From Hetaerina americana (taxonomy: Eukaryota; Arthropoda; Insecta; Odonata; Calopterygidae): a DNA stretch of 64,000 nucleotides. A program made the translations under genes and the position numbers. Shown here piece by piece: positions 46,840 to 57,999 of this stretch (position 1 is the stretch's first letter; each line of letters starts with the position of its first letter). The stretch lies in assembly GCA_022747635.1 (NCBI GenBank), contig JAKTNV010000020.1, forward strand, positions 1,959,501-2,023,500, given 5' to 3'. The notes below the pieces were generated by a model. That model was not told the DNA's origin. It saw nothing but the letters and a program-made list of their open reading frames with translations, and ran no database searches.

Positions 46840-49630
46840 CTAAAGTGACTTCGGTTTCTTACTATTATGATTTCTGATTGTTCGGGGAAAGAATGAGTAT
46901 TTGTACCTATCTGTCCTGGAATCTATTTCCCTTATTTTATCTTTGTGGTCTGATCTACCTAAGTAGTGTGGGGCCATTATAATTCCTTCAGTGTCATAGT
47001 TAAACTCGTTTGTTCTGAACCTTTCTAAAAGTCTAAGCCTCGCTTGTTCTCTCCGCACTTCAAGTGGTTCCCAGCCTAAATCCCCTAAGAGATCTCTCAC
47101 ACTTGTGTTCTTATCATAACAATTTTTAACGAATCTAGCGGATTTTCTCTGGACTTTATCTAATTCTTTTTGCCAAATTTTCTCCCAAGGATCCCAAATA
47201 CTTGCGGCATATTCCAAATGAGGTCTAACTAGAGCAAAATAACACCTCTCTTTAACTTTCTCATTACATTTCCCCACCACTCGTTGTATGAAGCCAAGTT
47301 TCTTTAAAGCTGATCCGCATATTGTCCTGATATGTGCTCCCCATGAAAGGCGTGGTGTTAGAACAACCCCCAAATATTTAACTTGATTTGCCGTAGTCAA
47401 TACTGAACCCTCTATTTTGTAGTTTATATCCTGCTCCTCGCTTCCTTTATTCCAAAATTTCAAAACTGCACATTTATCTATATTAACTGTTAATCCCCAT
47501 TTATTGCACCATTCCGAGATATTGTCTAAGTCTCTAGAGAGTAGCTCGCGATCTAGTTGGCTCCTTATTTCCCTGTATATCACCGTGTCGTCAGCAAATA
47601 ACCTTAGGTTGCTACTAACGTGTGTGCTTAAGTCATTTATGTATATTAAGAACAGAAGAGGCCCTATTACACTTCCCTGTGGGACGCCCGAAGTTACATC
47701 TCTATCGGTTGAGCACAACCCATCTATGACTACTTTTTTTTTGCGGTTTGACAAGAAGTCTCTAATCCAATTAATTATTTTCTCATTGATCCCATAGTAT
47801 TTAAGTTTATGTAACAATTTATTGTGTGGGACTTTGTCGAAGGCTTTTTTGAAATCCAGGAATACTGCATTGACTTGTGTGTTGTTTTCTCCCGATCTAA
47901 GTATATCGTGAATGAAGAGACCAAGTTGTGTTTCGCAAGATCTGCTTTTCCTAAATCCGTGCTGGTTGTGGATTAGTATTTTCCTACCATCAAGAAATCT
48001 CATAATGTTAGTGACAATAATGTGTTCCAATATTTTACAAGAGATCGATGTTAAAGAAATGGGTCGGTAGTTGGTTGGTTTATCCCTATCGCCGCCTTTA
48101 CAGATGGGAGTTATATGGGCTAGCTTCCAGTCGCGAGGCACTCAGCCTTCTTCTATCGATTTTAGAAAAACAATATGTAAAAACGGGGCAATGTCTACAG
48201 CTAATTCCTTCAATATTCTAGCAGGTATTTCTTCCAGACCAGGTGCCTTGTGTGCTTTGATACTACGGAGCAGATGTACTATTCCCTGCTTGGTCAGTGT
48301 AAGATCGCTCATGTGTTCCCCGGGTGGGTGTGGAGGATCATTTGGTGCGTTTGTGTTTTTATTGTAGACGCTCTGGAAAAAATGGTTTAAAATATTTTCC
48401 TTTTTCACGCTATCTGTAATGATTTCTCCATTTTCCGTCTTCAAAGAGTGAACAGTTGGACTTTTACCCTGTATTTCCCTAACGTAGGACCAGAATGACT
48501 TTGGATTTTCCTCAATATATTCGCTTAGCATTTTAGATTTAAAAGAGTGTAGTGCTGTGCGCATAATACTTTTCGTCTTACTAAGACATTATTTTAGTTG
48601 CTGTTTGGATTTATTCATATAAACTATATCGTCACTTTTTAAACTCTTTTTGTTGGCTGTAGCTTTCTTTGCCTTCTTAATGCCGATCTGACTTCCCCGT
48701 TGTACCATCTAGGTTCTTTACAGCCGCATTTGAGTTTGGACGGGATGTACGTCTTCATTCCTTCGCGTAAAATATTTAAGAAATAATTCCAAGTGTTCTC
48801 TGTATTGGTTGTCAGTGTTTTTGTCCTGTATTCTGGTAATTTTATCTTTAAATATTCTCTTAGTCCGTTAAAATTTGCCTTGTTGTATAGGTATATTTTA
48901 CGCTTTTCTTTGTTTATTTTGACTAACTTAGTTTTTAACTCTACAAGAATAGCCTTATGGTCAATGATTCCGTCTATTATTTCAATGTTAGTAATGATTT
49001 CGGGCATAGAAGTCGCAAAGATGTCTAGTATGCTTTGGCCCATAGTTGGTGTTTAACAATTTGTTCTAAAGAGTGTTTTGTGAATATATGAAGGAGTTCT
49101 TGGCATGAATCTAGATTTTTGGCAGATTTTCCTACGCAGTAGTTGTCCCAGTCAATTGACGGTAGATTTGTGTCACCAGCGATTATAATAATGCTGTTGC
49201 TATGTCTGCTACTGAGAGTGGATATTTGTTCGTCGAGCTTGTGTAGGACATCTGTGTTAGAATCTGGGAGTCTATAAAATGAACACACGAATAGGCTTCT
49301 GCAATTGTAGTCCTTAATGTTGCACCAAACGCTTTACATGTCATTTACGTTGCAATCGTATCGTTGGATACTAAGATGTGACTTTACTGCAATGAATACT
49401 CCCCCACCCAACCTATTTCGTATGTTCCTTCTGTAAATTGTGAAACCGTTTGGAAAAACCTCATTGTTGGCTGTATCTACCGTGAGCCAACTTTCCATTC
49501 CAACTACTATGTCTGCGTTTGTACTGACATAAAATATGTTAAATATCCGATATTTTGTTTCTAATGCTACGGCAGTTGAATGTTATAGTTTTAATTTGGT
49601 CAATTACTTTTTGTTTTTCGGTTTTATGCA
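46840..49630 (-). pseudogene. CR1/L2-like LINE ORF2 (endonuclease and RT)
   Basis: Reading from about 49620: KTITFNCRSIRNKISDI (endonuclease motif with Asn), then ADIVVGMESWLT (catalytic Glu), GGGVFIAVK, and SIIIIAGDTNLPSIDWDNY near 49140-49200 (the GD.N motif). IIDHKAILVEL is near 48930-48965. RT core: HKAPGLEEIPARIL, NYRPISLTSISCKILEHI, HNQHGFRKSRSCETQL, FLDFKKAFDKVPHNKLL, SGVPQGSVIGPLLFLIYIND and LRLFADDTVIY with the catalytic FADD. The segment 46840-48138 is one open frame of 433 codons. Lesions: frameshifts near 49560, 49035 and 48590-48640, stops near 49340, 48575 and 48139-48141. Restoring activity would need several changes; this copy is inactive. Confidence 0.9.
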
Positions 49631-49888
49631 CGCTAACAAAACTGTTTCGGACGATTCGTGGTTAACAGAGGCAAAAGAATGACATTCACTTGCATTGCTA
49701 TCTGATGAGTATTTAGAGGCACCAATTTTATTAAATTTACGTGGGTTATATGTTTTTTAACGCAAGTGTTTGTTTGTTCAATTTTTTTGGGGATTTGAGA
49801 GGCATAACCTGAACTGAATTTGACAAAAAGCGCTGGATTCTACTTTATTATCCCAATATATGACCTATGCTCTTGCCTACCAGCTATG

Positions 49889-50881
49889 CTAAACCCTCGA
49901 AACGGGTTCGTGTAACCTATGCGCTACCAACTGCGATGCCTTGGCAGTATAATGGACCCCGGAGCGATTGAGGGGGACCCGACACGATGAGAGGACGGGC
50001 CTCAGATCAACGAAGTCCGCTCCGATTCCCCGGCAAAATCCCAGGAATCTCTGATTTAAACCTTCAATTCGGCTCCAAACGAGCCTTCCGCGGTCTATAC
50101 GCGGCACAATACTACATATACTTATTTTAATTGGGACCTTCAACTCTGCATCGACTCGTTTCACCTCCGAGTGCTTCTCCTTAAAGGAGCGCAGGATCTC
50201 TTCAGATTCACGTTCCGAGGCGTCGTTTGTCCCGACATGAGCCACAATGCGTAGCTTGGAGCAGCCCGTATTACTGACGGCCGCCTTCACCGCCAGCGTC
50301 TCCTGGGGTATCCCGCCGCCTGGTATACACCAGGACGACAAGAACCCAACACCTCCCTCCTGTTGGACTCTGCGGCGCAGCGGATTCATTATACGCCGGA
50401 CATTGGAACTGCCTAATATAACGGTTCCCTCCCTTCCCGACCGCTGATGCCTTACCCTAGGCAGTGCCCTCGGAGTAAGGGTTTGGGCTGCAGGTACGGT
50501 GGTGCTGTCATCCGACAGAACCTGGTACCTGTTGGAGACGGGGATGGTATCTGCCTCCGCAGAGTCCAATCCTCCCCGCAGCGTTACCTTCCCCTTGCCC
50601 CGAGAGACGACCCTTCAATCGTTCGACCTACGGACGTGAGACACTCCCTCGTTGAGAAATGGGACACGAGGTAGGTCTCTAATTGCCCAGCCACCTGTAG
50701 CATTCGGACGAATCCGTGCGTCCCTTTGACCGTGGCGGGTTTTCGCATTCCCACCCCGAGCACCATCTCTCCTGAGGGGAGCCCTCCGGCCGGCGATCTC
50801 CGATCGAAGCTCCCGCACCATTCTCTCCAGCATGACGATACGGGCCCTTAAAGCCGCGCATTGGCCAGTGCCTTCGAGCAT
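49889..50881 (-). pseudogene. CR1/L2-like LINE ORF1 with SGNH-type esterase domain
   Basis: A single frame of 331 codons runs from the ATG at 50879-50881 to the stop at 49889, broken once by a TGA near 50612-50614. The N-terminus has a Leu-rich helical segment, ALRARIVMLERMVRELRSEI, likely a short coiled coil. The C-terminal two thirds has VILGSSNVRRI (about 50406-50438; block with the nucleophile region), VAHVGTNDASE (about 50224-50256; GxND block) and SGVHYTAKASQLVAHRL near 49915-49970 (His block, with the expected Asp as Val). ORF1 esterase domains are known in CR1-type LINEs, with an uncertain role in the RNP or membrane contact. Confidence 0.85.
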
Positions 50882-50900
50882 GGCAACAGGGGACCTGGAT

Positions 50901-53900
50901 TAGTCATCCTAATTTAACTACCGAGTTTCCAAATAAAGCTAACCTGTATACACTATGCTAAAATTTCTAAAAGGGGTTAGCTAAATTTAGCTCAATCAAT
51001 AAGTTACGCTTTGGAATGGAATATGAAGCCTGAGCGGAAAAAACGATGCTTGAGTAACGTCTGGTTTTCAGAGGACAAAAAAAGATAGTAAAAAAAGGAA
51101 AGCACTCGCCGATTACCAATGAGAGTCGAAGGACAAAAACCACCGCAATCCACTAAAATAAATTACTACTACCACACACTACGGTTGACAAATCACACGC
51201 AAAACGAAAACTATATAAACGAAGCAACGAGAGGTTGACTTTATACTACACTTAACTGAAACCAAAAGCACCAAGAATCAAGCTGGCAGGCAGATAGCAT
51301 CTGGTGGGTCAAACCGGTTATCAGGAGCGCTCAGTAGGCAGGTCCGCTCAGGTTGAGGGCCAGAGAGAGAATGAATCATTGAGCGTATTAAAAATTAAAT
51401 GTGATGGTACGGATGTAATTCGCAAAGTAGTAGGGACAAAATAATAATAACCGTTTAACAGAAAGAAATTTTAACAACGAGGAGATATTGATGATGAGTA
51501 CTTTGGGTAAGGGTATTAAGAAAAGGTCCGCTTGACATTGGTTGGTGTGGAGCGTGGTTTTGTGCGGCAGGGGAAATGTCAATTGCAGAAAGATAATGGG
51601 GCGCGCAGGGTGGAGGCTTTGAAATGTGCGCGTGGAGAAGGGGAAACGGACAGAAAGGAAAACAAATGCGGGGCACCAAAACGTTTTGTCTCGATTGTGG
51701 ATGATGTTTATATTGACAACGAATTGCCAAGGACTGTGAAAAACAGAGATGAACGATGAGGCAGGCGAGGGAGGGAGAGAAGTTGGATAAGCAAGTTGGA
51801 CGAAATGAATAGGGTTTGCTGTAGTGTCGGATATCAGTTTGTGCTGTTTTAGGATAAGGAAAGAAAGCTATCGTTTTTCAATCAGTTTCCATATCCATAA
51901 ACGGTGGAAACCTTTCAATATTAATATACCCTCGTATACTGTCTTAATCCCTAAGCACCTCTTTATACTCTCGTTAAGTATCGCCGACACCCCCTGAGAA
52001 AAATTGCAATTAAACGATGCAAGGGAATCCGCTGGCATTTACTTTAGTGTTAACCGTCTTTTTTACTGGCAATCATGAATACTGATTACTTTAATGAATG
52101 CTGCCGTCCAAAATGTCACGCATGCGAGCGCAGGAAGTTATCAACTCAAATGCAAGGGGTTCTGCGATGGAAACACAAGGGATACGCGGCAGGGACTGTT
52201 TGAAGCAACAAAACTTAGCGAACGAAGGCCTTTGGTCACCGTCGACGGTCTTCCGATTCTCGTGCGGCTTCCAAGTTCCGCTGCACGCGGGCGCTTCCTG
52301 ATCCAGCGCCCGGCTCCGTCCTCCCCCCCTCGCCGGCGAATCCCTCCCCCAGTCCTCCCCGCACCCGCTCCCACATCCCTCGGAGGGCCGAGGCGGCGGT
52401 GGTGCATCCGCCGGTGACGCTCCCAGTCCAACACCTAGCGGATCCCACTTCAAAGGCTCATCTCTCTCCGTCGGGTGAGGCATTAAAACTGCGTGATCGC
52501 CCAGCGACTCTCGACGTTAGAGTTGCCATCAAATGCTCTCCAATCCCCTCATAATCCAACCTTAATGAAATAATCCGCAGTTACCCATTTAAGGGTTGGT
52601 TTTGGAATGTCCATAAAACTACTAACATAAATAAAAAACTTAAGTATTGCTCATCCTTCGGCACTCCCTTCTTCAGTTCTCCATGGCTCTCTCACTTTCA
52701 TTAACTCCAGTCTAAACGCTCGACTTGACCGTACTTCTGCACTTTCATCTCACGCTTATTTGCGCCTTGGTTCCGTATTGTGCTTCGCGCTAACATTTGG
52801 ACTTAATTCACTCGCACCGAGACCTGAAAAAAACCCCTCATCTGTCATCGCCCACAAATACCATGACCCCGGCCACATCGCAGCATTCACCCCTGGCCTC
52901 CGTGACCTCCACGGTCGCCCCTCTCTTCTCTCGAGCGCCACAAGTGGATCCTTTGGAAATGTCCCCTCCTTCAACTCCAGCCCACGCTTCCGAATTCAGG
53001 GCCTCGGTGGGCGCGCGGTGACGCTCTCGCCGGCCATCCCACTGGTCGCCAGTTCCATTCCCGCCTGGGTGGATGCTTCTTCGCCTGGGGCTTGGGTGTT
53101 TGTAATCGTCTTCTACGTATGTGTAATGTTAAGGGTTTAACCGGGAGAAAGGACTGCGAAGCCCGAATCTCGAAGCCCGGTGAAGTCGTTAAATAAATAG
53201 ATTCCCTCCGGCTATATCACCTATTCACTGCTACCCCTGACCACTTCGTCACTGCCTCTCTCAGAACTTCTTTCGTGAAAATTGCCATGGCGATTCCAAA
53301 GTAGTAAGAAGCCCTTTAGTGGTGAATGAGAAGCGAAGATGAGGTGATTTGCGCCGTTTTGGAATGCGCCGGGAGGGGGGGGGTGGACCATCGGTGGGCC
53401 GATTCCCCTTCCCCCCGCACACTCGTGCGCCACCCACCGATGAAGGGAGGAACTACGCATAAGTCCGACCGAATAACAGTAATTCCCTTCTTATCCATTT
53501 TACAACGAATTCATGAACAGTGACAAGAATAACTTACCTTATTAACAAAATAGCGCCATAAAAATAAATATTAAAATATAAAATAATAATGGCGTGGGAG
53601 CTGAATACTTGCTGCTAAAAAGCACTCTTTACGAGGCACAGGAATGCAATTCGACATAAATGTTGGCCAATAAGTGGATTTTAGACGAATTGTTTAAGTG
53701 ACACATCACTAATTGGCCAAATGTGCGATTTGTGAATTATTCAAAAGAGAAAAGGTCCGAGATTCCTTTTTTATATTTAATATCACTCGACTTCATATGC
53801 GAACAAGTTTTTACCCTTAACTGTTTGTTTAAACTTATTATGTTATTGCTGCCTATTCACGTGTAACTGAGAGTAAAGTTATTATTTAGGAAATCTAAAG

Positions 53901-54433
53901 AAACAGCAAGGTGATTCCCCCTTTTCTCTAGGTTCACTACGCTCCTTCCTTGTGTGATTCAAAGACTTTATCTACAGCCTGCGCCCCACCAGTAACCTCG
54001 GAATGCACTATTTTATTTTGTTTCACGCGCTATGAACTTTTTGCAATAATATTTTTTCCACATGGTCGAATTGGCCGTCGTCACGCGACAAGTGCTCATC
54101 TCGGACGACACCGGTGTTCATGGCACTCTCGCAGCAACGGATGGTGACGCGTGCCTCGGTTGCCTCAAAACACCCACCACAACTCACTGGAGTCGTTCTC
54201 TACTCGATAATCTCGACGAATGACTGCCGGCCGCCGATGGCGTTCATCCCCATTCACCATGCCCGTGACCCCCCACCCGCACACTTCCTGCAATCACAAA
54301 TCTCCTCCCCCGAGGGCACAGGAAATGAAAAATAAGCGAACACTTACAAAATAACGGAGTTATAAATAGAATTGCAGCAAAGTTGTCCCTTAAAATTTCT
54401 TAATATTTAATGGCCAGCCTATTTTACACGCCA
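50901..54433. other. No recognised gene; possible LINE 5' UTR then GC-rich block
   Basis: The first several hundred bases could belong to the 5' untranslated region of the LINE on the minus strand, but I have no second copy to compare. About 52190-53430 is GC-rich. Within it, 52833-53029 has a plus-strand open frame rich in Ser, Thr, Pro and Ala (TMTPATSQHSPLASVTSTVA, then APQVDPLEMSPPSTPAH) that looks somewhat exon-like, with no recognised domain. The rest is unassigned. Confidence 0.5.
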
Positions 54434-54435
54434 TA

Positions 54436-55293
54436 CAGTGTCCGTACAATAAGTATCGTGACTGTGGCCTCAACGGAACGGTGGATGGGGGTCCGACGGG
54501 TCGGCTCGCTATAATGAGGCCCCCCACCACTCAGGCGCACTCTAGTTCAGTCACCTTCGGGCATGGGTTGAGAGAAGAGGTGGATTTTTTTGGCGTGTGA
54601 TTGTTTGTGGTGTCGTCGCGCCAGCTTGGAGCGCACCGTCGAGCAACGCTACGCTGTGAAGTTTTGCGTTAAACTCGGGAAATCCACGTCGGAGACCCGC
54701 GAACTCTTTAAACAGGCTTTTCGAAGGCCGGGAGCTCGTCGAAGATGAGAACCATGTCGGACGCCCGACGACCACTCGAACCGATGCTCGGCTGGCCAAA
54801 GTGATAAACGTTTGGACTTTGACAGGCGGTTAACCATCGCCCTTATCCGTGAGAAGACCGGCCTTTCAGTCGGAACCGTCAAAACCATTTTAACAGAGGA
54901 TCTTGCGATGAGGAAAGTGTGCGCGAAGCTGGTACCGAAAGTCTTGAGCGAGGAACAAAAACTGTCGCGGGTGAAATTTCGCAAGAAATTTTGGACTGCG
55001 TCGAGGAAGATGGATATTTTCTCGACACAGTTATAACCTCAAAGGATACCTCAAAAGGAGCTCAAAGGATATCGATTCGGCTCCACCGAGGCGGTTCAAG
55101 CGGCGACGACAAAGGCTCTCAACAGTATTTCGGAAACCGACTTCCAGCGGGGTTTTGACGAGTAACAGACGCGCCGAACTAAGTGTATCGATTCAGGAGG
55201 AATGTATTTTTAAGATTATTAAGTAATTGTAAGGATAATTGCAATAAATTTTGAATTTTAGATCCAGTCCCGATACCATTTGTACGGATCCTG
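54436..55293 (+). mobile_element. Mariner element with TIRs, internally deleted
   Basis: The left end reads CAGTGTCCGTACAATAAGTA and the right end, on the minus strand, CAGGATCCGTACAAATGGTA, each next to a TA. The transposase remnant begins with LEQRYAVKFCVKLGKSTSET (about 54629-54690). It then has RRLTIALIREKTGLSVGTVK (54824-54883), the second helix-turn-helix, then ILTEDLAMRKVCAKLVPKVL (54887-54946), and a C-terminal TKALNSISETDFQRGFDE (about 55107-55160). The whole catalytic middle with the DDD triad is missing between about 55030 and 55045. It is therefore non-autonomous. Confidence 0.88.
54620..55200 (+). pseudogene. Mariner transposase pseudogene lacking catalytic core
   Basis: The DNA-binding half and the last 40 residues survive in different frames, with frameshifts near 54740 and 54970. 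No HxDNAP or SPDLxPxD motif is present. The protein could bind its TIRs at best, if it were expressed. It is neither complete nor likely to be translated as one chain. Confidence 0.85.
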
Positions 55294-57654
55294 TAGATTA
55301 ACACCTCAAATCCAGCGCTTACTGTTTTCTCTCTTATTTATTTTACCATTCCTCAAAGACCTAAATTTTGCCTTGCATTTCTAGAGACCCCTCGGGCAAA
55401 CTTTTCCATTCATCTTGATTATTATTTAACCTCATGACACCATCTTAGGTGACCTCGAATAAGAAAAACTTCCTCTTCCAATATGGCAGCTTTTCGCTTT
55501 CTTGCAGTGGAGCGCAAATTGACACCCATTTTTTTATGCTTCCCTTATGCATGGCGCTTATTTAGGATCGTTAGTAAACATGACCCAGGGATCTTGCTCA
55601 CATTATTAATGCAACTCATCAGTCATTCAGTATTTCTGCTGCATCGAGATAATTACACATTTTTCGCCACACTTAACTGAAATATGCAAAGCATAATGTA
55701 AATGTCGTAGCACGTGGCAGTGATTTTTTTCTTCCAGCATAAACGTGGGAAACTCATGCGAATATAAAATAAATAACCGTAGCACGAGAACGAATAAACA
55801 ATAGATTTCCAGAGACGAAAACCTTTCGAAACAGAGCACGAATAATCAACAGTCTTCCAATGGATCCCCTCCCGTCGAAACACAGCGTATGACGGTGCGC
55901 AAAGCACCAATTTTGGAGATGATTGCTCTGAGGATCGAAATACAAAAATAACTCGTGAATACAGGTAATGGCGCACCCCCAAAGGCACCGCGCGTCGTGG
56001 CCTAACACCGGTCGTCCAAAAGGAAGCGAGTGCGACTAATGGATTTGACCAGTCAGCCCAAATTACAATCCAAGGGCACACCTTTGATCGCCTTTTAATG
56101 CGTAATCTCAGACGCATCAAATGCTGGGCCCTGAATACCCTGGCGGCGCACAACAGCCCTCGTTGCGAACGTGACGGGAGTCGGAATCGTCGAGCATGGA
56201 ATGCTGAGTGTCGGGAGGGGGGGGGGGTCCCCTTCTGCTGCCCCCCCCTGGCGGTGGCCGATCGAGTCGGAGCCGGGCAACGAGGGTGGCGACGCACCCC
56301 CTGCAAAGCACGGAATACATTACGCAGGCGATTGCTATTTTAGTATGCATCATACTCCGCCGAAAAATCCTTGTTCCCGTCCCCCCGTAATAAAAACGCC
56401 GCCCCTTTCTCGCTTTTCCGCTCCCCCCCCCTCTCTCTTGCATATTTCATTATTATCGGCGTTTTAAATCATGTACCGCCTCAGGCTTAAACTCCGGCCA
56501 CGCCCGACCCGCGCCTCGGCTCATGGCATGGGCGATGGCGAATGGTTAGACTCTTGGATCGCTCGCTCTTAAGTTCGCGAATGACTAAGTTTATGTTTTG
56601 CAAAGTAGAAAACTAACTCGGGTGTGCCTTGGGGAGGAGGGGGTTTGGCGCGGGGGGGAGAATTGACGACGATCGCCAATGGCCACGAAATGGCAGATGA
56701 GGGGGGGGTGATTTCCAGATAAGGGTGGAGAGAGAGAGAGCGGATTCAGGGTAAACGGACGAAATATGTAAGGTGCGAGAGGTCAAAGGTGAGCGAGTTA
56801 ATTCAATAAAAGCCGCTGCGATCCTCCATCGTCTACCATTATACGCGACAGTCCGACTCGGTTTTCCTTGCTTAAAGCGCAAACGCCGAGTGCCCGACAC
56901 TCTCGTCCTTAGCTCCACTGCGAGTACTATCACATGGTTCCAGAAAAATATATACGTAACGCCGCAATGAGATCGGCGTATCATTATCTTTGTTCGTCTT
57001 CTTAGGGAAGCCCGTAGTTTTAACTGGAAACTAAAGTCATACAAGAATACCCTCCTCGATACATGTAATTAACCGCTGGCCATTAGAATCTGCCTCCGTA
57101 TTAATACACCCCCGGATTAATGCGATGCTAACTTAGTGCCCCTGGACCTATCCCCTCAAAATTTCTCTCATCACAAATTCGCATTTACCACCAAAGATGG
57201 TTCAAGCACAAATATCAATCAAAAAAACACAACAGGCCCCCCTGCACTGCCAATTCAATATCCGACAAATCCCAATGGTCAGAAGAAAAACCATAAATAA
57301 AATCCACCGATTGTCTCTATAAATGCATACCGCAGATGATATCAAAAGGCAAGTCGGCGGTCGACAAGACACATAAAAACATAAAGATGAGACGGAATGG
57401 AGAACCCTAGGGCTTTCTCGTAGCTTAGGGGAACGTGCTTGCTTCAGGATTTTAGAGGAAAAATTGAAGATATGAGGATAAGAAATATCGCACCAAACAA
57501 GAAGGCGCAAAAATGATTCATATCGAGAGAAGAGTGATTGATTGTATAAATTTCAAAACAAAATTATCTGAGTAGTTTTATCATGATTTCTCCTGAATTA
57601 TTAATGCAATATTAGATGAGCGGGAATTTGCAGTGATCAGAATTACATCTGGAG
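55294..57654. other. No recognised gene; GC-rich block 56.1-56.7 kb
   Basis: A 217-codon minus-strand open frame at 55653-56306 crosses the GC-rich block and AT-rich DNA. I see no domain in it, and its composition shifts along its length, so I do not call it. A G/C homopolymer cluster lies at 56216-56247. Nothing else is assignable. Confidence 0.55.
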
Positions 57655-57659
57655 AAATA

Positions 57660-57720
<61 letters not shown>
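57655..57720. repeat. (TA)n microsatellite at a PLE 3' end
   Basis: A TA tract of about 65 bp with one TG interruption. It lies exactly where the minus-strand Penelope-like element ends. Confidence 0.97.
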
Positions 57721-57721
<1 letters not shown>

Positions 57722-57797
57722 GTATAAAACTTAGCACTAGTGGACACAGACAAAAACACAGAAACACACAAAAAAAGAGACTCACTATTTTTCGAAT

Positions 57798-57825
57798 TTT
57801 CGGTGGTCGTTGCCACCTTTATCAA
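57798..57825 (-). ncRNA. Hammerhead-like core
   Basis: On the minus strand: TTGATAAA, stem GGTGG, loop CAACGA, CCACC, then GAAA. The CTGANGA box is altered (TTGATAA), but the stem and GAAA are as expected. It sits between the coding end and (TA)n, as in the other PLE copies. Confidence 0.45.
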
Positions 57826-57999
57826 GGAGGAGAGGGACAGAACTGAAGGGAATACGAGGGCTGGAGCGATGGATGGAAGGGGAAGGTGGGGAGGGAATTC
57901 CGAAGGGACGGGTTTGGAGGGGCAGCGTTAGAAGGGTGGGGAAAATGTAGAAGGTGATGGGGGTGGAAGGGGGATGAAAATATAATTAGAACAGGGTAA

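Larger units (their letters stand above)
46546..50900 (-). mobile_element. Nearly full-length CR1/L2-like LINE
   Basis: The element has two coding regions and a 3' UTR whose end (46546-46640) reads on the minus strand GGTGGTGTCCTAACACCCCC, CGCCACACGCC, GCGGCTTGCGGGGTATTGAG, then TAGATGTAGATGATC. A short GTAGAT-type tandem tail at the 3' end, rather than poly-A, is a CR1-group trait. ORF1 has an esterase-like domain; ORF2 has endonuclease and RT but no RNase H that I can see. Only a handful of stops and frameshifts are present, so it is a relatively young copy. The 5' untranslated region may continue beyond 50900, but I cannot set its limit. Confidence 0.88.

Noticed and set aside
55653..56306. 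217-codon minus-strand frame
   Set aside because: No recognisable domain; composition changes abruptly within it and part overlaps a homopolymer-rich block.
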